Shown piece after piece: positions 35,877 through 44,559 of a DNA stretch of 64,000 nt. The translations under genes were made by a program, and so were the position numbers. A model generated the notes under the pieces. That model worked only from the letters and a program-made list of their open reading frames with translations. It made no database searches and was not told where the DNA came from. Position 1 is the first letter of the stretch, and each line of letters begins with the position of its first letter. This DNA is from an uncultured Ignatzschineria sp. (GTDB lineage Bacteria > Pseudomonadota > Gammaproteobacteria > Cardiobacteriales > Wohlfahrtiimonadaceae). Where the stretch lies: assembly GCA_945639195.1 (NCBI GenBank), contig CALZEE010000005.1, positions 111,103-175,102 on the forward strand, given 5' to 3'.

Positions 35877-36761
35877 CTATTTAGTTTTCGGTAGTTCAAC
35901 TTTCACACGTTCTCGGACTGTTTCTTTATATTGCTCAAAAGCGGGAGACGCTAAACGATAAATCGTCTCAGCATCAAGCGTCTCAAAAGCAGGCTGTTCA
36001 ATTGCGCGCACATCATCTAAAACAATCACATGATAACCATATTCTGTTTTAACAGGCTCTGAAGACATCTCCCCTTTTTTTAAGCGTGCCATCGCATCCC
36101 CAAAATCAGCATCGACCATAGATCGCTCGAACCAATCTCCTAAGCTCCCTGTATATTCATCATCTTCCGGCAACTCACTTGCAACTCTTGCCGCTTGTGC
36201 CAACGTTGTCTCTTGACGATTGATAGCATCAATAATCGCTTGTGCCGCTTCTTCTGTCTCAACTAAAACTTGCGAAACACGATATTCATATTGACCCTGC
36301 TTTTGAAATGATTGCTGGTACTCCGCTTTGACCGACACAAGATCGAGTTCATTTTTAGCAATCATATCTCGCATCAATAACTCTATTAATAATTGTTGCT
36401 CAACAAACTGCATCCTCATCTTATAATCTTCGCTCTGATCAAGTCCTCGCGATTTTGCATTCAGAGAAAGCGCTTCTTGACCGCCACGTTGACGTAATAT
36501 CTGCATAACAATGAAAGCATCACTCACCTCATCAACTTCTACGCCCTGGGTAATTGATAAAAAACCATTCAATTCCTGTCTAGAAATATCTCGTCCCTGA
36601 ATAGTTCCCACTGGATCTGGTAATACGTAACTCCCCAGAACTCTTGCAAATTCAAAAGACTCCTCCTGCCTAATAGCATCATCTTCAGCAAACACTACAA
36701 TCGGAAATATTCCCCCGAGAATCATCACAGTGAACAAGGTGGTTTTTAATAAATTTTTCAT
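35877..36761 (-). CDS. Periplasmic parvulin-type peptidyl-prolyl isomerase, copy 1
   Basis: 294 residues. Signal peptide MKNLLKTTLFTVMILGGIFPIVVFA precedes an N-terminal chaperone-like helical part and a parvulin domain from about residue 150 (YRVSQVLVETEEAAQAIID ... GSLGDWFERSMVDADFGDAMARLKKGEMSSEPVKTEYGYHVIVLDDVR). Parvulins speed cis-trans change at X-Pro bonds and fold outer-membrane proteins. It is clearly related to copy 2, with the same VGTI-GRDI...LNGFL frame and -LPKTK ending, but has diverged further at its N-terminus. Confidence 0.9.
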   Translation of the reverse strand: MKNLLKTTLFTVMILGGIFPIVVFAEDDAIRQEESFEFARVLGSYVLPDPVGTIQGRDISRQELNGFLSITQGVEVDEVSDAFIVMQILRQRGGQEALSLNAKSRGLDQSEDYKMRMQFVEQQLLIELLMRDMIAKNELDLVSVKAEYQQSFQKQGQYEYRVSQVLVETEEAAQAIIDAINRQETTLAQAARVASELPEDDEYTGSLGDWFERSMVDADFGDAMARLKKGEMSSEPVKTEYGYHVIVLDDVRAIEQPAFETLDAETIYRLASPAFEQYKETVRERVKVELPKTK

Positions 36762-37068
36762 ATATACCCTTTTTCTTTTAACGACTAAGTGAAGGCCTCA
36801 GTGAAGAATATCCGCCTTCGATCACTCACTATTTTGATCATGGGGAATTTATCAAAATAGTTTTCATATCCCAATATTATTCATTATAAACAATAAGATG
36901 AAATTCCAGATCCGTGCGCTATAAAATACCCACGGGGAATAAACCTCATCATTGTACACTTTTACTTACCAATGACAAATATTGGTTAAGACAATAAAAA
37001 ACCCAGGCTACGTTATACGCACCTGGGTCTTGATAAATCCGACTTAATCTTTCAGAACAATTGGTTAT
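36762..37068 (-). other. Intergenic region between the two parvulin genes (307 nt)
   Basis: Holds the terminator of copy 2 (37000-37029) and, nearer copy 1, an AT-rich stretch expected to carry the copy 1 promoter. No gene is seen. Confidence 0.5.
37000..37029 (-). terminator. Intrinsic terminator after parvulin copy 2
   Basis: ACCCAGG / CCTGGGT with a 14-nt loop and TTTTTATTGT following on the minus strand. Confidence 0.82.
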
Positions 37069-37929
37069 CTATTTTGTTTCTGGAAGCTCAACTTTAATTC
37101 CTTGTTGAATCTCTTCCACATACTCTTGGAAAACACCTTGTGCTAATTGTGAGATTGTCTCTTCATCTAATTCTTCGAATTTTTTCACACTGATATCACG
37201 TGCATCATCTAAAACGATAACATGATACCCAAAGCTTGATTGGACAGGCTCAGTACTCATTTTGCCTTTTTCCATCTGTGTTAATGCTTCACCAAATTGT
37301 GGGTCCATCATTGAGAGTCTAAACCATCCACCAATACTGCCATCACGCGCAGCCGTTGCTGTGTCGAGTGACTTCTCTTTTGCTGCATCTGCAAATGTTG
37401 TATCACCTTTATTGATCGCATCGATGATCGCTTGTGCTTCTTCAGCAGTTTCTACTAAAATATGGGATGCTTGATATTCTGATTTCTCCAATTGTGCGAT
37501 CGCAAGTTCATATTGCTCTTTCACTTTATCCATTGGAATCTCTTTCTTCGCAAGCATATCTTGATAGAGCATATCTGCTAAGAAGAGCTCACCAATCAAC
37601 TTAACCTTCATCTGATAGTCAGCATCTTTATCGAGCCCACGCGATTGTGCTTCTTTCGCTAACACTTCTTGGGTACCCAAAAGTAATAAGAGTTGTTCTG
37701 CAAGCGCCGCATTTGGAACTTCATCTGCTTCAACACCTTGAGAAAGCAATAAGAAATTATTCAGTTCAGCTTTTGGTACTTCACGGCCATTGATGGTTGC
37801 AACAGGATCTTGGAATACATACACACTTGCTTCAGCCTCTACCGGAGCAGTGTCTTGCGCCATTACAACAGGAGATAATGCGCCCATTAAAGCAGCGGTC
37901 AGTAAGGTTGTTTTAAATAAATTCTTCAT
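37069..37929 (-). CDS. Periplasmic parvulin-type peptidyl-prolyl isomerase, copy 2
   Basis: 286 residues. Signal peptide MKNLFKTTLLTAALMGALSPVVMA, then a helical part with FQDPVATINGREVPKAELNNFLLLSQGVEADEV, and the parvulin core YQASHILVETAEEAQAIID...GGWFRLSMMDPQFGEALTQMEKGKMSTEPVQSSFGYHVIVLDDAR. The core His of ASHIL is present here; copy 1 has VSQVL in its place, so copy 2 looks the more canonical isomerase. Follows bolA on the same strand by 33 nt. Confidence 0.92.
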   Translation of the reverse strand: MKNLFKTTLLTAALMGALSPVVMAQDTAPVEAEASVYVFQDPVATINGREVPKAELNNFLLLSQGVEADEVPNAALAEQLLLLLGTQEVLAKEAQSRGLDKDADYQMKVKLIGELFLADMLYQDMLAKKEIPMDKVKEQYELAIAQLEKSEYQASHILVETAEEAQAIIDAINKGDTTFADAAKEKSLDTATAARDGSIGGWFRLSMMDPQFGEALTQMEKGKMSTEPVQSSFGYHVIVLDDARDISVKKFEELDEETISQLAQGVFQEYVEEIQQGIKVELPETK

Positions 37930-37962
37930 TGGTGATTTTCCCTATTAATGTTAAATCTGATA

Positions 37963-38226
37963 TTAAATCGTAATTTGAATACTTAATGCGTGAATATCAC
38001 TATGCATCATTGAATCTAATGCTTGATATACTAATCTATGTTGCTTGAGCATTGAAAGACCTTCGAACATCGGTGAATTAATTTTCACGGTAAAATGTCC
38101 AGCTCCCCCTCTTGCACCCGCATGTCCTGCATGTAGATGGCTATCATCAATCACTTCTAATGAACTTGGTGACAAGGCTTCGGTTAACAATGTGCTAATT
38201 CTATCTAATCTTGCTTGATTACTCAT
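37963..38226 (-). CDS. BolA-family protein
   Basis: 87 residues with the BolA fold: SSLEVIDDSHLHAGHAGARGGAGHFTVKINSPMFEGLSMLKQHRLVYQALDSMM. The conserved His-rich loop and the FxGxxxxxRHR-type stretch (FEGLSMLKQHRLVYQ) are present; Cys-type ligands are absent. BolA proteins pair with monothiol glutaredoxins to handle [2Fe-2S] clusters. It lies upstream of parvulin copy 2 in one direction, the order also seen in pseudomonads. Confidence 0.9.
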   Translation of the reverse strand: MSNQARLDRISTLLTEALSPSSLEVIDDSHLHAGHAGARGGAGHFTVKINSPMFEGLSMLKQHRLVYQALDSMMHSDIHALSIQITI

Positions 38227-38619
38227 CTTTTCACTACTATTTAATTGAATTAGTTATAAAAATTAAATGCCTTTGCCAATTTTTCATTGCCATTTCCATT
38301 TAATTTACTGACTCTCCATTATATAGATCGAGTCCATAATTTCTATCTCTACTCACACAATATGCGAATGAAGTAATCACTTTTCAAGGTAATTTAGCAA
38401 ATATCATGCTTGCAGATCGCAGATATGAGCTCTTGGAATCCTATTAAAAGCGTGCTCACTCCTGCAGAGAGGACAAGATAATATAGGCATTTTATGATCG
38501 AAAAAAACAAAAAAGCGATAGTCTGTGATGTTCACCAAATCTATCGCTTTTAATGTTGCCGTTGTGAGTCTTCTTACATCTATTGAATGCACACGCAATG
38601 TACGCCGTAAATCTTCGCA
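38227..38619. other. Intergenic region between yciB and bolA (393 nt)
   Basis: Carries the yciB terminator (38505-38551). After it a 28-codon open stretch starting MPILSCPLCRSEHAF resembles the first zinc-binding turn of RlmA methyltransferases, but it is too short and lacks a ribosome site. Otherwise only the AT-rich bolA leader. Confidence 0.45.
38505..38551 (-). terminator. Intrinsic terminator of yciB
   Basis: An 11-bp stem, AAAAGCGATAG / CTATCGCTTTT, with a 19-nt loop and TTGTTTTTTTCG following on the minus strand. Confidence 0.85.
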
Positions 38620-39201
38620 TTACATCTCTTCTTGATGCTCCGCTTCGGCTTTTGCCTTCAACGCTTTGCTGCGCTTCACTAAATAGACCATTAAGACAAT
38701 GGATAATATAAAGGTGAGTGCAGGGTTGACGATCATCTTAAAGGTCATCCAAATATCATCTGATAAGCCCATTAACACAATCACACTATTGAGCAGTGCC
38801 ATAAGTAACATATATGCAGCCCACCAAAGATTGGTGCGAAGCCATTCACTCTCCGGCAACTCAATTTCTAAAGTTTTGGCAAAGATCATCTTAATCGGAG
38901 ACTTTTTAAGATAAAACATCCCCACAAGCCCAAAGGCAATCACCACATTCACAATGGTTGTGCGCCACTTAATAAAGTCGCCTTCATTGAAATAGATCGT
39001 CATTGCACCAAAAACAATCGTTGCGGCTAAGATTAACCACTCTTTACGTTTGGTCGTTCGACGGAAGAAGAGCAATAAGATCGCTAATGCGCCCAATGAA
39101 CTGTAAACCAACATCTGCGTTGCAAGCAGTAGATCCTGCCCAAAAAAGAGATAGGTTCCCAGAAAGAATGCAGAACAGATTCCTAAGAGTACTTGTGGCA
39201 T
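38620..39201 (-). CDS. yciB: YciB/IspZ inner-membrane septation-related protein
   Basis: 193 residues, five or six hydrophobic helices. YciB marks: FGAMTIYFNEGDFIKWRTTIVNVVIAFGLVG and the second half ELPESEWLRTNLWWAAYMLLMALLNSVIVLM...DIWMTFKMIVNPALTFILSIV. The family is tied to cell-envelope integrity and interacts with elongation and division proteins in E. coli. It starts 4 nt after the fabD stop, so it is probably co-transcribed with fabD. The N-terminus is a little shifted from E. coli but the length is similar. Confidence 0.92.
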   Translation of the reverse strand: MPQVLLGICSAFFLGTYLFFGQDLLLATQMLVYSSLGALAILLLFFRRTTKRKEWLILAATIVFGAMTIYFNEGDFIKWRTTIVNVVIAFGLVGMFYLKKSPIKMIFAKTLEIELPESEWLRTNLWWAAYMLLMALLNSVIVLMGLSDDIWMTFKMIVNPALTFILSIVLMVYLVKRSKALKAKAEAEHQEEM

Positions 39202-39205
39202 AGGC

Positions 39206-40147
39206 TTAAATTTCCTTGATCACACTATCAAGCGATGCGCCATCAAAGACGTTATAGCTTGTAATTGATTTATCGATACGACGAATAAGACCCGTCAATA
39301 CTTTTCCAGGACCACACTCAACCACTGTTGTGACGCCTTCACGCGCAAGCTTCTCAATAGTTTCAGTCCAACGTACTGGCTCATAAAGTTGGCTCACAAG
39401 CGCTTCTTTGATCTCTGTAACATCCACATGCGCGCTCACATCAACGTTATGAATCACGATATGATTTGGGCTTGAAAGGAGCATATCATCAAGCGTTTTT
39501 GCTAATCGCTCTGCCGCTGGCTTCATTAAGATACAGTGTGATGGCACCGAGACTGAGAGTAACAGCGCACGTCGTGCACCACGCTCTTTTGCAAGTGCGC
39601 ACGCAGCCTCAACAGCGGCCTTTTCACCCGCAATCACTACTTGGCCTTGCGAGTTAAAGTTCACTGCCGCTACGACGCCGGCATTCTCTGACTCTTTACA
39701 TACCGCAATCACCACTTCATCATCGAGCCCTAAAATTGCCGCCATTGCGCCAACGCCAGCAGGAACAGCTTCTTGCATGAAGTTACCACGATCATGAACA
39801 AGCTTCACAGCATCTTTAAAGGCTAAAACACCTGCAGCAACAAGTGCCGAGTATTCCCCTAAACTATGACCCGCTAAGAATGCCGGCTCCGCACCATTTT
39901 CTGACTGCCATACACGCCAAAGCGCGATACTAACAGTCAAAATTGCAGGTTGGGTGATTTCTGTCTTAGCAAGCGTTGCTTCATCGCCAGATTTAATGAT
40001 CTCTGATAGAGAGAAGCCTAATGCATCATCTGCTTCTTCGAAGGTTTTTCTAACAATCTCATGATCTAAAAGATCTTGAATCATGCCAAGACTTTGAGAC
40101 CCTTGACCCGGAAAGACAAACGCTAATGTACGATTCATTTCACTCAT
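39206..40147 (-). CDS. fabD: Malonyl-CoA:ACP transacylase
   Basis: 313 residues, the standard length. Motifs: FVFPGQGSQSLGM at the start, the nucleophile in LAGHSLGEYSALVAAG (Ser95), the catalytic His in SVPSHCILM, and QLYEPVRWTETIEKL near the end. It moves malonyl from CoA to ACP to supply fatty-acid elongation. It follows fabH but with a 387-nt gap, so it probably has its own promoter. acpP and fabG are not downstream; yciB follows at 4 nt, a break from the usual fab cluster. Confidence 0.96.
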   Translation of the reverse strand: MSEMNRTLAFVFPGQGSQSLGMIQDLLDHEIVRKTFEEADDALGFSLSEIIKSGDEATLAKTEITQPAILTVSIALWRVWQSENGAEPAFLAGHSLGEYSALVAAGVLAFKDAVKLVHDRGNFMQEAVPAGVGAMAAILGLDDEVVIAVCKESENAGVVAAVNFNSQGQVVIAGEKAAVEAACALAKERGARRALLLSVSVPSHCILMKPAAERLAKTLDDMLLSSPNHIVIHNVDVSAHVDVTEIKEALVSQLYEPVRWTETIEKLAREGVTTVVECGPGKVLTGLIRRIDKSITSYNVFDGASLDSVIKEI

Positions 40148-40534
40148 AATACAATTCTCTCATTTGTGGTAGTGGTTGCGCCAATCACGATATCCGTCTC
40201 GATATCCCGCTGTGATCTCGCAGTCACTACGATAGTGTTATTGGATCAAAAATCAGAACATGGGCTGATTCATTAACTGATCCGCTTCAAAATACGACAT
40301 CTGCCCAAAGGCAATGATCTCGAAATAAAACAGTCTTCTAGTGCATCTTTATATTGTGCTAATAGCACTATTAAAAAATCTATCAATAAACAGAAATTTA
40401 GCGCGTTCGATCGACTCACTTTTGGAATCGTTCTTCGATGCTTTCTCCATTCATTGATAGATTCTTTTGAAACCTTTCATGGTGTTAATCGTTAGAATCG
40501 CCCGATACGCTGACACGCATCGAGCGATATAACA
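40148..40534. other. Intergenic region between fabH and fabD (387 nt)
   Basis: Unusually long for this operon. Nearest fabH is a hairpin, ATCGCCCGAT / ATCGAGCGAT, at about 40498-40529 without a strong U-run. Farther on is the dyad at 40356-40368. No gene is seen. Confidence 0.5.
40356..40368. promoter_or_regulatory. Perfect dyad in the presumed fabD promoter
   Basis: GTGCTA-A-TAGCAC is a perfect 6+1+6 inverted repeat. On the minus strand TTGATA lies about 16 nt before TATTAG, so the dyad overlaps a candidate -10. A fatty-acid-responsive repressor site is a possibility; no regulator is identified. Confidence 0.4.
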
Positions 40535-41488
40535 TTACATTCTTACGAGCGCTGATCCCCAAGTAAAACCACCACCAAAGGCTTCCATTAAGATTAAATC
40601 GCCATTCTTAATACGGCCATCTTTACGTGCCACATCCAATGCAAGTGGAATACTCGCTGCAGATGTATTTGCATGTTGGTCAACCGTAATAATTACTTTA
40701 TCAAGCGGCATTCCCGCACGTTTTGCCGTTGCCGTCATAATACGAAGGTTCGCTTGATGAGGAATCAACCAATCAATATCATCGCCGGTAAGATTTGCCG
40801 CGGTAAGTGTCTCATCAACGATCTCATGCAGCTTTGTGACCGCATGACGGAATACTTCATTACCTTTCATCTGTACAAAAGGATACGTTCCTTCTGGCGA
40901 AATCACGCTCTTTTTCACAGAGAGAAGATCTTTATAACTGCCGTCTGCATGGAGATGAGTAGACATAATGCCCTCTTCTTCTGTAGCTTCTAATACGACT
41001 GCTGCCGCACCATCACCAAAGAGAACACAAGTCGTACGATCGCTCCAATCTAAAATACGTGAATAGATTTCAGAGCCTACAACTACCGCTTTCTTAGCAG
41101 AACCTGCTTTAATAAAGTTATCTGCAATAGCGAGCGCATAGATAAATCCTGAACACGCAGCACTAATATCAAAAGATGCAGCATGGTTATTACCGAGCAT
41201 CTCTTGGAGTAATGTTGCGGTTGATGGATATGTGTGATCAGGCGTTGTTGTTGCAAGAACAATCAGATCAATATCATTAGCATCTACATTCGCATCTTTT
41301 AATGCTGCTACGACTGCATGGTATGCAAGTCCTGATGTTGTTGCATCATCATCTGCAATGTGGCGCTGACAGATCCCTGTTCGCTCTACAATCCACTCGT
41401 GATTAGTATCAACAGTTTCAGATAACTTTTCATTTGTAACAACATTTTCAGGCAAATAACGCCCTGTTCCGATTATTCTTGAATTCAT
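40535..41488 (-). CDS. fabH: Beta-ketoacyl-ACP synthase III
   Basis: 317 residues. The thiolase-fold triad is complete: Cys112 in DISAACSGFIYAL, His244 in LIPHQANLRI, Asn274 in QHANTSAASIP. It condenses acetyl-CoA with malonyl-ACP to start fatty-acid synthesis. It follows plsX by 11 nt, the classic order. Confidence 0.97.
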   Translation of the reverse strand: MNSRIIGTGRYLPENVVTNEKLSETVDTNHEWIVERTGICQRHIADDDATTSGLAYHAVVAALKDANVDANDIDLIVLATTTPDHTYPSTATLLQEMLGNNHAASFDISAACSGFIYALAIADNFIKAGSAKKAVVVGSEIYSRILDWSDRTTCVLFGDGAAAVVLEATEEEGIMSTHLHADGSYKDLLSVKKSVISPEGTYPFVQMKGNEVFRHAVTKLHEIVDETLTAANLTGDDIDWLIPHQANLRIMTATAKRAGMPLDKVIITVDQHANTSAASIPLALDVARKDGRIKNGDLILMEAFGGGFTWGSALVRM

Positions 41489-41499
41489 CCCTACCTAAC

Positions 41500-42546
41500 C
41501 TATTCGTCTGACTGCTCAGTCTCTGCAGTTTCAAATTGTTTCCTCATCTTCTCGATGATTTGTTGCTCTACAAGCTTAACAGAAATTTCTATCGCATTTT
41601 GAAAAGCAATGCGATCCGCGTTCCCATGTGATTTTACCACAATACCACGTAAACCTAAGAGACTCGCACCATTATGTTTGCGAGGATCCATCCCATTTTT
41701 AAGATCTTTCAAAACAGGCATCGAAACAACCGCGGCACATTTTGTAAAGATGTTTTTCTTAAAGGAGTTAGAGAGTTGTTTTACAATCATTTTTACCGTT
41801 CCCTCTAAGGTTTTTAACGCGATATTTCCCGTAAAACCATCAGAAACGATGACATCGACATCATCAAAGAAGATGCCGTCTGGCTCTGTAAATCCGATAT
41901 AGTTGAGATCTGATCCTTCCATTAAAGGAACGGTTCCTCGAATGAGCTCATTCCCTTTCATTGCCTCTGTCCCAATATTCATTAAAGAGACTTTAGGACG
42001 CGGGTCATTACTCACCGCAGAAGAGAGAAGTGATCCCATCACTGCAAACTGATAGAGATGTGCAGGAGAAACATCCACATTCGCGCCTAAGTCGAGCATA
42101 TGGACATAACCACGCTCACGGAGCGAGGGGATTGAGGTACAGATCGCTGGGCGCATGATGCCCGGCAATGTTTTTAAGACAAATTTTGCCGTCGCTAAAA
42201 GTGCGCCGGTATTTCCTGCTGACATTGCAGCATCTGCCGTTCCCTCTTTAACGCAGTTGATTGCAACGCGCATAGAGGAGTCTTTCTTATTACGAAGTGC
42301 GCTTTGTGGCGCATCGTCCATCTCGACAACTTCTGAGGCAGGAATAATGGTGATTCTTCCTGACTTAAAAAAAGGTTCATTGACCAAAAGTGGTTGTAAA
42401 ACCTCTTCTTTTCCGACAGCTAATACTGAAAGGTTACCATGTGTAGTTAATGCATTAACTACTGCAGGAATAAACTCTTGAGCGCCATTGTCACCGCTCA
42501 TCATATCGACTGCGAGTTTGACTTGCCCTTGATTATTCTTGATCAC
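41500..42546 (-). CDS. plsX: Phosphate acyltransferase PlsX
   Basis: 348 residues, the family length: VKLAVDMMSGDNGAQEFIPAVV, IIPASEVVEMDDAPQSALRNKKDSSMRVA, AMSAGNTGALLATAKFVLKTLPGI, LDLGANVDVSP and DVIVSDGFTGNIALKT. It makes acyl-phosphate from acyl-ACP for PlsY in phospholipid synthesis. Between rpmF and plsX lies a terminator, so plsX-fabH is partly uncoupled from rpmF. Confidence 0.96.
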   Translation of the reverse strand: MIKNNQGQVKLAVDMMSGDNGAQEFIPAVVNALTTHGNLSVLAVGKEEVLQPLLVNEPFFKSGRITIIPASEVVEMDDAPQSALRNKKDSSMRVAINCVKEGTADAAMSAGNTGALLATAKFVLKTLPGIMRPAICTSIPSLRERGYVHMLDLGANVDVSPAHLYQFAVMGSLLSSAVSNDPRPKVSLMNIGTEAMKGNELIRGTVPLMEGSDLNYIGFTEPDGIFFDDVDVIVSDGFTGNIALKTLEGTVKMIVKQLSNSFKKNIFTKCAAVVSMPVLKDLKNGMDPRKHNGASLLGLRGIVVKSHGNADRIAFQNAIEISVKLVEQQIIEKMRKQFETAETEQSDE

Positions 42547-42584
42547 TTTGGCGGTTCCTAATTCTTTTTTGTTCGTATAATAAT

Positions 42585-42625
42585 AAAAAACCTACGCTTA
42601 TCTTCAATCAGATCATGCGTAGGTT
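42585..42625 (-). terminator. Terminator or attenuator between rpmF and plsX
   Basis: AACCTACGC / GCGTAGGTT with a 19-nt loop and TTTTTTATTATTATAC on the minus strand. It is strong enough to end most rpmF transcripts. Confidence 0.85.
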
Positions 42626-42660
42626 CTTCGATAAATGTCTACCGATCCTAAAACTTAGGA

Positions 42661-42855
42661 TTATTCTTGTTCGACAACTTGTTCGTTTTTAGTGATCACT
42701 TTACGACCACGGTAGTATCCATCTGCAGTAACATGATGGCGTAAATGTGTTTCGCCAGATGTTTTATCAATGCTTACAGGACGTGCAGTTAAGAAATCAT
42801 GCGCACGACGCATGCCTCTTTTTGAACGAGTTACCTTCGATTTTTGTACAGCCAT
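42661..42855 (-). CDS. rpmF: 50S ribosomal protein L32
   Basis: 64 residues. It starts [22 protein letters not shown], the L32 signature, then [17 protein letters not shown]. It lacks the four zinc-binding Cys found in some L32 forms, and its tail ([11 protein letters not shown]) is slightly longer than in E. coli. It lies 69 nt after yceD, as in most gammaproteobacteria. Confidence 0.96.
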   Translation of the reverse strand: MAVQKSKVTRSKRGMRRAHDFLTARPVSIDKTSGETHLRHHVTADGYYRGRKVITKNEQVVEQE

Positions 42856-42924
42856 TTTAACAACTCCTAAATTACACTAATTCTTTCAAGTGATAGAAAC
42901 TTTTCAAGTGATAGAGACTTCTAT

Positions 42925-43434
42925 CTAATCCAATAGATCTGTCAGCACTGCAAAAGGATTTTTCTTATCCTCTTCCACTGGCAGCTCTTGATTCTTTAAA
43001 AACTCACGCCCTTCACATGGCTCATCATCTTCATGATAAGGGATGACCGGCAGAGCCATCAATAGCTCATCTTCTACGTGATAGAGGAAATCAATAATAT
43101 CAACATCTTCAATCACAATGACATCTGCATCATCACCTATAAGCTGTGCTTCGTAATCATTCTTGACTGGAATCCATCGAAAATCGACGTCCAATTCAAT
43201 CGTGATTGGTTCAAGACAGCGCTGACACTCAACATCAACACCTACAGAGGCATTGCCTCGGATGCTTTTATGTTGATTTTCATCAGGACCTGCCTCAAAT
43301 GACAAAACAATATCGCCATTAACCGACTCAACTGCTTTCTCTAGACGAGGAAACAGCTTACTCGGAAGTCGATCATTCTCGACGACGAATCGCTGGTCAA
43401 TAGCTTGCCATATGGATAATGTAGAGTAATTCAA
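42925..43434 (-). CDS. yceD: YceD (DUF177) 23S rRNA accumulation protein
   Basis: 169 residues. Family marks are VDVECQRCLEPITIELDVDF (paired Cys, about 80-100), the acidic DDADVIVIEDVDIIDFLYHVEDELLMALPVIPYHEDDEPC, and the C-terminal NPFAVLTDLL. YceD is needed for normal 23S rRNA levels in bacteria and is nearly always next to rpmF. Confidence 0.93.
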   Translation of the reverse strand: MNYSTLSIWQAIDQRFVVENDRLPSKLFPRLEKAVESVNGDIVLSFEAGPDENQHKSIRGNASVGVDVECQRCLEPITIELDVDFRWIPVKNDYEAQLIGDDADVIVIEDVDIIDFLYHVEDELLMALPVIPYHEDDEPCEGREFLKNQELPVEEDKKNPFAVLTDLLD

Positions 43435-43506
43435 AGAACACCATCAATTCTAATAAAAGAGGGATATATTAATCTATCGCACAAAAATTTGCAATAAATC
43501 CGTTCA

Positions 43507-43986
43507 CTAACGAACAAAATCACCACTTTTCCCACCCTTTTTTTGAAGGAGCGAGATGTCGGAGATTTCCATTCGTTTATCAATGGCCTTTAACATATCA
43601 TATATGGTCAGTAACGCAATAGATGTTGCCGTTAAAGCTTCCATCTCTACTCCCGTCACGCCATTTGTTGTCACTTCGATCTCTGTGATAACACTCCGCG
43701 TCTCAGCTTCAAGCGTAAACTCCACATTAATCTTAGTGAGCGGTAAAGGATGGCAAAGTGGAATTAAATCCGCCGTGCGCTTCGCGCCTTGAATGGCCGC
43801 GATTCTGGCAATGCCTAACACATTCCCTTTAGAGACCTTCTCCTCGACAAGCGCTTGAAACGCCTCATCATTCATCGTAATGCGCCCGGTTGTGATGGCA
43901 GTACGTTTAGTGATCGGCTTATCGCTCACGTCCACCATATGCGCATTCCCTGCCGCATTAAGATGCGTTAGTTTGCTTTGACTCAT
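43507..43986 (-). CDS. moaC: Cyclic pyranopterin monophosphate synthase
   Basis: About 159 residues from the ATG at 43986, which follows AAGGAGACAGGC and aligns with MoaC starts (SKLTHLN). Core motifs are MVDVSDKPITKRTA, GAKRTADLIPLCHPLPLTKINVEF (catalytic region), TNGVTGVEMEALTATSIALLTIYDM and the end KKGGKSGDF. It acts with MoaA in the first steps of molybdopterin synthesis. No other mo genes are in the window, so it is an isolated moaC. Confidence 0.95.
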   Translation of the reverse strand: MSQSKLTHLNAAGNAHMVDVSDKPITKRTAITTGRITMNDEAFQALVEEKVSKGNVLGIARIAAIQGAKRTADLIPLCHPLPLTKINVEFTLEAETRSVITEIEVTTNGVTGVEMEALTATSIALLTIYDMLKAIDKRMEISDISLLQKKGGKSGDFVR

Positions 43987-44103
43987 GCCTGTCTCCTTGT
44001 TTGACTCTATTGATCTGATCTTGCTACGGAAAATCTTTTCCCGCAATATATTTTATGCGGCAACCTGCTTTATACAATCGGGTAGCCAATAATGAATAGC
44101 GCT

Positions 44104-44559
44104 TTACTCAATCAACTGCTCACTGAGAGATTCCACCACGTAATCTTCCAGATCTTTATGAATCTTCATACTACGTTCATGAATCAACTTTACGCCGCCT
44201 AAGAGCGCTGCTTTATGAATCAAGCTGCGATCTCCAGAGATCAAATAATGCCATGCCGGCAATGGCTCATTATTAAAACGCAAACGATAAGCACACGTTT
44301 TAGGGAGCCACGGAAATGTTTCGATATCCTCAATCGAGAGCTCAATACACTCTGGCACATACTCATGACGCGTCATATAGTGCTTGCACTGACAGCTCTT
44401 GAGATCCAGCAAGTTACAGGCCACATTCGTATAGTGAATATCGCCCGTATCTTCATCTTCGATCTTGTTAATGCAACAAAGTCCACAACCATCGCAGAGC
44501 GCTTCCCACTCAGGCTTTGAGAGTGAGGCTAGAGGTTCTTCCCAAAATTTATTACGCAT
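44104..44559 (-). CDS. ycgN: YcgN/UPF0260 cysteine-cluster protein
   Basis: 151 residues matching E. coli YcgN: WEALCDGCGLCCINKIEDEDTGDIHYTNVAC, SCQCKHY, PECIELSIEDIETFPWLPKTCAYRL and AWHYLISGDRSLIHKAALLG. Eight conserved Cys suggest a metal or Fe-S site, but the function is not known. Its ATG overlaps the yihY stop by one base (TAATG), so translation is coupled. Confidence 0.93.
   Translation of the reverse strand: MRNKFWEEPLASLSKPEWEALCDGCGLCCINKIEDEDTGDIHYTNVACNLLDLKSCQCKHYMTRHEYVPECIELSIEDIETFPWLPKTCAYRLRFNNEPLPAWHYLISGDRSLIHKAALLGGVKLIHERSMKIHKDLEDYVVESLSEQLIE

Noticed and set aside
38404..38598. A 64-codon reverse frame with a CPLC motif like the RlmA zinc finger
   Set aside because: It runs through the yciB terminator, has no ribosome site, and the RlmA likeness covers only about 20 residues before a stop. 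At most it is a tiny relic.
42661..42855. L32 lacking zinc-binding Cys as a sign of zinc-stress paralogy
   Set aside because: Cys-free L32 is normal in many gammaproteobacteria, and the gene is in its usual yceD-rpmF-plsX place.
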